This document shows, piece by piece, positions 59,890 through 64,000 of a stretch of 64,000 nt of DNA; position 1 is the first letter of the stretch, and the number at the start of each line of letters is the position of its first letter. The notes beneath the pieces are model-generated. The model did not search any database. It was not told the DNA's origin and saw only the letters and a program-made list of their open reading frames with translations. The position numbers and the translations under genes were made by a program. The stretch is taken from NCBI RefSeq assembly GCF_014648915.1, contig NZ_BMSA01000001.1, positions 496,001 to 560,000 of the forward strand, given 5' to 3'. This DNA comes from Streptomyces phaeofaciens. Lineage in GTDB: Bacteria; Actinomycetota; Actinomycetes; Streptomycetales; Streptomycetaceae.

Positions 59890-62800
59890 GTGTGCGGGTC
59901 CGAAGAAATCCTGGCCTTTTGGCGTCGTACGCTCACTCCGCTCCCGGCGGAGACCGCGCTGCCGGTCGACCGTCCCTACGCTCCGGAACCGGGCACCGGC
60001 TCGCGGGAGAGCCGTGTCCTGACCGGCCTGCCGGCAGCCTCCGACGCGGAGTCGCTGGCCGCCTTCGCCGCCCTGCTGCACCGCTACAGCTCCGCCGTCG
60101 ACCTGACCGTGGGTCATGACGGGCTCCCGGTGCGGGTCTCCCTCGACCACGAACCCAACTTCCGCGAGCTGGTGCGGCGGGTGCGCGAGGCCCACGAGGA
60201 CGCGGTCGCCCACCGGATGCCCGCCTCGTTCCTCGTCGACGAACTGACCCCACGGCCCACCCGGGGCGGCGGCCTCCTGCTCAACGTGGCGTTCGGCACC
60301 GAGCGGCGGCCGGCCGGTGAACTGCCCGGCCCGGTCGACCTGTTGCTGGAGACGGCCGCGGGCGAGGTACGGGCGGCCTACGACCCGGCCCTCTTCGACG
60401 GCACGACCGTGGAACGGATCCTCGGCCACTACCGGACCCTCCTGGCCGACGCGCTGGAGCGCCCCGGCACCTCCGTCGCCCAACTCGCCCTGATGGACCC
60501 CGACGAGTACCGGCAGGTCGTCCTCGACTGGAACGCCACCGAGCACACCGTCCCGGTCCGCACCTGGCCCGAGATGTTCGCCGAGCAGGTCCGCACCCGC
60601 CCCGACGCGGTCGCCCTGGTCTTCGGGGACGAGCGGCTCACCTACGCCGAACTCGACGAGCGGGCCAACCGGCTGGCCCACGCCCTGATCGCCCGGGGCG
60701 CCGGCCCCGAGCGGATCGTCGCGCTGGCGCTGCCCCGGTCCGTCGAGCTGATCGTCACCGAGGTGGCCGTCCTCAAGTCCGGTGCGGCCTATCTGCCGAT
60801 CGACCACGACTACCCCGCCGACCGCGTCGCCTACATGCTCGACGACGCCGCGCCCGTCTGCCTCGTGACCGACGAGGAGACCGCCCGCGACCTCCCCGGG
60901 CGGACCGGCACCGTGACGCTGGCGCTCGATGCGCCGGGCACGGTCGCGGAGTTGGCGCGGCGCCCCGCCAACGACCCCACCGACGCGGACCGGGGCGCGC
61001 CCCTCGGGGTCCTCGGCGCGGCCTATGTGATCTACACCTCGGGCTCGACGGGCCGTCCCAAGGGCGTCGTCCTCGCCCACAGCGGTGTCGCCAAGCTGGT
61101 CGCCACCCAGACGGAGCGTTTCGGTATCGGTCCGCACAGCCGGGTGCTCCAGTTCGCCTCACCCAGCTTCGACGTCGCCTTCTGGGATCTGTGCCTCGGC
61201 CTGCTCTCCGGTGGCCGCCTCGTCGTCGTCCCCGCCGAACTCCGCGTGCCCGGCGCCCCGCTCGCCGACTACGCGCACCGGCACGGCATCACCTTCATGA
61301 TCCTGCCGCCCGCCCTGCTCGCGGCGATGCCCGACGACGTCGAACTGCCGCCCACCGCCACCCTGCTGGCCGGCACCGAGCGCGTCTCCCCGGAACTGGT
61401 GGGCCGTTACGCCCGCGGCCGGATGATGTTCAACGCCTACGGCCCCACCGAGGCGACCACCAACTCCACCCTCGGCCTGGCCGATCCGGACATCCCGGCC
61501 GGCTCCATCGTCCCGATCGGCGTCCCCGACCCCGGCACCCGCGCCTACGTCCTCGACGCCCGGCTGCGGCCCGTCGCCCCGGGCGTCACGGGTGAGCTGT
61601 ACCTCGGCGGCGCCGGCCTGGCCCGCGGCTACCTCGGGCGCCCCGCCCTGACCGCCGAACGGTTCGTCGCCGACCCCTACGGCGACCCCGGTGAACGCCT
61701 CTACCGCACCGGCGACCTGGTGCGCCGGCGGTCCGACGGACGGCTGGAGTTCCTCGGCCGCGCCGACGCCCAGATCAAGATCCGCGGCTTCCGCATCGAA
61801 CCGGGCGAGATCGAGTCCGTGCTCCGCTCCCACCCGGCCGTCGACCAGGTCACCGTCGTCGTCCGCGAGGACCGCCCCGGCGACCGGCGGCTGGCCGCGT
61901 ACCTCGTCCCCGCCCTGGACACCCCGCCCGCCGAGGATCCGGACGCAGGCGTCGAGGGATGGCGCGAGCTGCACGAACTGCTGTACCGCGCCGCAGGATC
62001 CGAGGGCGCGCCCGACCGCACGGACGGCCTCCGCGAGAACTTCGCGGGCTGGAACAGCATGTACGACGGCCGGCCCATCCCCGTCGAGGAGATGCGCGAG
62101 TGGCGCACGGCCACCCTGGACCGCATCCGGGAACTCGGCGACGTCCGCCGGGTGCTGGAGATCGGCGTCGGCAGCGGCCTGATCCTGTCCGCCGTCGCCC
62201 CCGAGTGCACGTCCTACTGGGGCACCGACCTGTCGGGCGAGGCGATCGCCGCCCTGCGTGCCCAGGTGGAGGAGTTCCCCGAACTGGCCGCCAAGGTCGA
62301 GCTGAGCGCCCGGCCCGCGCACGACACCGACGGGCTGCCCGCCGGCTTCTTCGACACGATCGTCATCAACTCCGTCGTCCAGTACTTCCCGAGCGCGGAC
62401 TACCTCGCCGACGTCCTGCGCCACGCCGCCGCCCTCCTCGCCCCCGGCGGACGGATCCTCGTCGGCGACGTACGCAACCTGCGGCTGCTGCGCACCCTGC
62501 GCGCGGCCGTGGAGACCCGGCGTGCGGCGGGCGGCCACGACCCCGAGGACAAGAGCGCCCTGCGCGAGGCCGTCGAGCGGTCGGTGCGCTGGGAGGGCGA
62601 ACTCCTCCTGGACCCGGACTTCTTCGCCGACCTCGACGGCTTCGACGCCGACATCCGCCTCAAGCGGGCCGCCCACCACAACGAGCTGAGCCGCTACCGC
62701 TACGACGTCGTCCTGCGCCCCGCCGCACCCGCACCCGCGGCCGCCGTGCCCGCCGAGCGGGAGGTCCCGTGGAGCGAGACGGGCGGCAGCCTCACCGGGC

Positions 62801-64000
62801 TCGCCGGCCTGCTCGCCGGACGGCAGGACCGGCTGCGGATCACGGGGGTGCCCAACGCCCGCCTCACCGACGACCTCGCCGCCCTGCGCGCCCTGGACGG
62901 CAGCAGCCGCGAGGCCGCCCCCGGCACCGACCCCGAGGCCCTGCACGCCGTCGCCGCCGCCCACGGCTACCGCGCCGTGACCACCTGGAACGGCGCCTCC
63001 GACGACGGCGCGTTCGACGCCCTGCTCGTCCCCGGCACCCCGGCCGCCGGGGAACCCGCTGGCCTTTACCGCACCGCCGGCGACTACGCCCACGCCAACC
63101 GGCCCGCCCCCTTCCGGGACGTCACCGCGCTGATGCGGACCCTGCGCGGGCACGCCGCCGCATGGCTGCCCGACCACATGGTCCCGTCCGCCTTCGTGCC
63201 CCTGCACGCCCTGCCCGTCACCCCCAGCGGCAAGATCGACGCCCGCGCCCTGCCCGCCCCGGACTACGCGGCGATGAGTTCCGGACGCCCCCCGCGCACC
63301 CCCCGCGAGAAGCTGCTCTGCGGTCTGTACGCCGAGGTGCTGGGCCTGGACTCGGTGACGGCCGAGGACGACTTCCTCGCCCTCGGCGGCGACAGCATCA
63401 CCGCCATCCACCTGCTGGTGCGGGCCCGGGAAGCCGGCCTGCGCCTCACCACCCGCGAGGTGTTCCGGCACCGCACGGTCGAGGCCCTCGCCCGGGCCGC
63501 CCTCGCCCGCACCGACGACGACGGCCCGGCCACCGACACCCCCCTCGTCGAGGCGGACGCGGCCGAACTGGCCGAGATCCAGGGCACCGACCCGCTCACC
63601 GTCGAGGAACTGCTGCCCCTCACCCCGCTCCAGCAGGGCTTCTTCTTCCACGCCCTGACCGGCGGCACCGGCGGCGACACCTACGTGGTCCAGCAGGTCC
63701 TCGACCTCTCCGGCCCGGTCGACGGCCCGACCCTGCGCCGCGCCGCCCAGCACCTCCTGGACCGGCACGCACCCCTGCGCGCCGGGTTCCGCCGACGCTC
63801 CGACGGCACCCCCGTGCAGATCATCACCCGGGACGCCGTCCTGCCCTGGCGCGAGATCGACCTCACCGCCCAGGACGCCACGGTCCGCGAGAGCCTCGGC
63901 GCGGCCGTGGCCGAGGACGAGCGCGCCGCCGGCTTCGACCTGGCCGCCCCGCCGCTGCTGCGCTGCGCCCTCGTCCGCCTCGGCGCCGGGCGCAGCCGAC
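59890..64000 (+). CDS. Siderophore-type NRPS: degenerate C, A with inserted methyltransferase, T, C (3' end outside)
   Basis: Open to the right edge; 1370 residues visible. Residues 1-210 are a shortened condensation-like region without HHxxxDG. The adenylation domain has A3 YTSGSTGRPKG (from residue 382), A5 NAYGPTEATT and A8 GRADAQIKIRGFRIEPGEIE (about 623-642). Between A8 and A10 lies a methyltransferase (VLEIGVGSGL from residue 755), so the loaded residue is probably N-methylated. A10 PSGKIDARALP follows, then the carrier domain LGGDSITAIHLL with Ser1169, then a second condensation domain beginning LLPLTPLQQGFFFHAL. GTG 59890 has GGGGAGG 7 bases upstream. The iron box and divergent FecCD operon point to a peptide siderophore. 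No MbtH gene is visible. Confidence 0.92.
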   Translation, partial: MCGSEEILAFWRRTLTPLPAETALPVDRPYAPEPGTGSRESRVLTGLPAASDAESLAAFAALLHRYSSAVDLTVGHDGLPVRVSLDHEPNFRELVRRVREAHEDAVAHRMPASFLVDELTPRPTRGGGLLLNVAFGTERRPAGELPGPVDLLLETAAGEVRAAYDPALFDGTTVERILGHYRTLLADALERPGTSVAQLALMDPDEYRQVVLDWNATEHTVPVRTWPEMFAEQVRTRPDAVALVFGDERLTYAELDERANRLAHALIARGAGPERIVALALPRSVELIVTEVAVLKSGAAYLPIDHDYPADRVAYMLDDAAPVCLVTDEETARDLPGRTGTVTLALDAPGTVAELARRPANDPTDADRGAPLGVLGAAYVIYTSGSTGRPKGVVLAHSGVAKLVATQTERFGIGPHSRVLQFASPSFDVAFWDLCLGLLSGGRLVVVPAELRVPGAPLADYAHRHGITFMILPPALLAAMPDDVELPPTATLLAGTERVSPELVGRYARGRMMFNAYGPTEATTNSTLGLADPDIPAGSIVPIGVPDPGTRAYVLDARLRPVAPGVTGELYLGGAGLARGYLGRPALTAERFVADPYGDPGERLYRTGDLVRRRSDGRLEFLGRADAQIKIRGFRIEPGEIESVLRSHPAVDQVTVVVREDRPGDRRLAAYLVPALDTPPAEDPDAGVEGWRELHELLYRAAGSEGAPDRTDGLRENFAGWNSMYDGRPIPVEEMREWRTATLDRIRELGDVRRVLEIGVGSGLILSAVAPECTSYWGTDLSGEAIAALRAQVEEFPELAAKVELSARPAHDTDGLPAGFFDTIVINSVVQYFPSADYLADVLRHAAALLAPGGRILVGDVRNLRLLRTLRAAVETRRAAGGHDPEDKSALREAVERSVRWEGELLLDPDFFADLDGFDADIRLKRAAHHNELSRYRYDVVLRPAAPAPAAAVPAEREVPWSETGGSLTGLAGLLAGRQDRLRITGVPNARLTDDLAALRALDGSSREAAPGTDPEALHAVAAAHGYRAVTTWNGASDDGAFDALLVPGTPAAGEPAGLYRTAGDYAHANRPAPFRDVTALMRTLRGHAAAWLPDHMVPSAFVPLHALPVTPSGKIDARALPAPDYAAMSSGRPPRTPREKLLCGLYAEVLGLDSVTAEDDFLALGGDSITAIHLLVRAREAGLRLTTREVFRHRTVEALARAALARTDDDGPATDTPLVEADAAELAEIQGTDPLTVEELLPLTPLQQGFFFHALTGGTGGDTYVVQQVLDLSGPVDGPTLRRAAQHLLDRHAPLRAGFRRRSDGTPVQIITRDAVLPWREIDLTAQDATVRESLGAAVAEDERAAGFDLAAPPLLRCALVRLGAGRSR

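Overview
The window looks like a piece of a Streptomyces linear chromosome. It is very G+C-rich with strong third-position GC, it uses GTG starts and GTGA/ATGA gene overlaps freely, and it carries a tap-tpg pair (telomere-associated protein plus terminal protein), a SARP-type regulator, a TTA (bldA-type) codon and DmdR-like iron boxes. The tap-tpg pair and the mostly accessory gene content suggest a chromosome arm. No telomere sequence lies in the window.

Layout. 0-9.7 kb: an exported FAD dehydrogenase cut by the left edge, pyruvate carboxylase, a membrane-anchored M23 peptidase behind a possible leaderless short ORF, a tandem-GNAT protein, an orphan molybdenum-hydroxylase-type FAD subunit, and a DUF6745 gene paired with a small RQGDV protein. 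10.1-15.4 kb: a tightly overlapping five-gene operon of the STM4015-4014-4013-4012-4011 families (LRR protein, ATP-grasp, phosphatase/sulfatase-fold hydrolase, two radical SAM enzymes), whose joint function is unknown. Between it and the RQGDV/DUF6745 pair lies an 11-bp inverted repeat that places two divergent TTGTCAGTG-N8-TAnnnT promoters, the motif of LexA-independent (PafBC/RecA-NDp type) DNA-damage promoters. 15.4-24.3 kb: a galactan-use locus on the minus strand (two ABC permeases, binding lipoprotein, GH42 beta-galactosidase, secreted GH30 galactanase-like enzyme) facing a LacI regulator across two near-identical palindromic operators.

24.3-42.7 kb: housekeeping and membrane genes (acyltransferase, phosphoglucomutase, SpoIIE-type phosphatase, MASE1 protein, BioF2-like acetyltransferase, YhgE/DUF3533-like protein), tap-tpg, a receptor Ser/Thr kinase, a glutamate-cysteine ligase-like enzyme, a coiled-coil protein, a decayed M23 fragment and an alpha/beta hydrolase. 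42.8-51.1 kb: the most interesting region. A SARP-like regulator with SARP-type heptamer repeats upstream is followed by a Pycsar-effector-like membrane protein, a 1439-aa TPR-CHAT protease with an intact His/Cys dyad, a small CATASP-like protein, and a protein joining a CATRA-like N-terminal region to a class III nucleotide cyclase domain. I read this as a composite CATRA/Pycsar-like conflict (immunity) island in which a cyclic nucleotide may gate a membrane effector and a caspase-like protease.

51.0-64 kb: an FAD aromatic monooxygenase overlapping the cyclase gene tail to tail, an FG-GAP beta-propeller protein, an APC permease with a UspA partner, and a ferric-siderophore import operon (two FecCD permeases and an ATPase) diverging from a large NRPS gene that runs off the right edge. 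Two iron boxes sit in the shared promoter region. The NRPS starts with a degenerate condensation-like region and has a methyltransferase inserted in its adenylation domain. No rRNA, tRNA, CRISPR array or insertion sequence was recognised.
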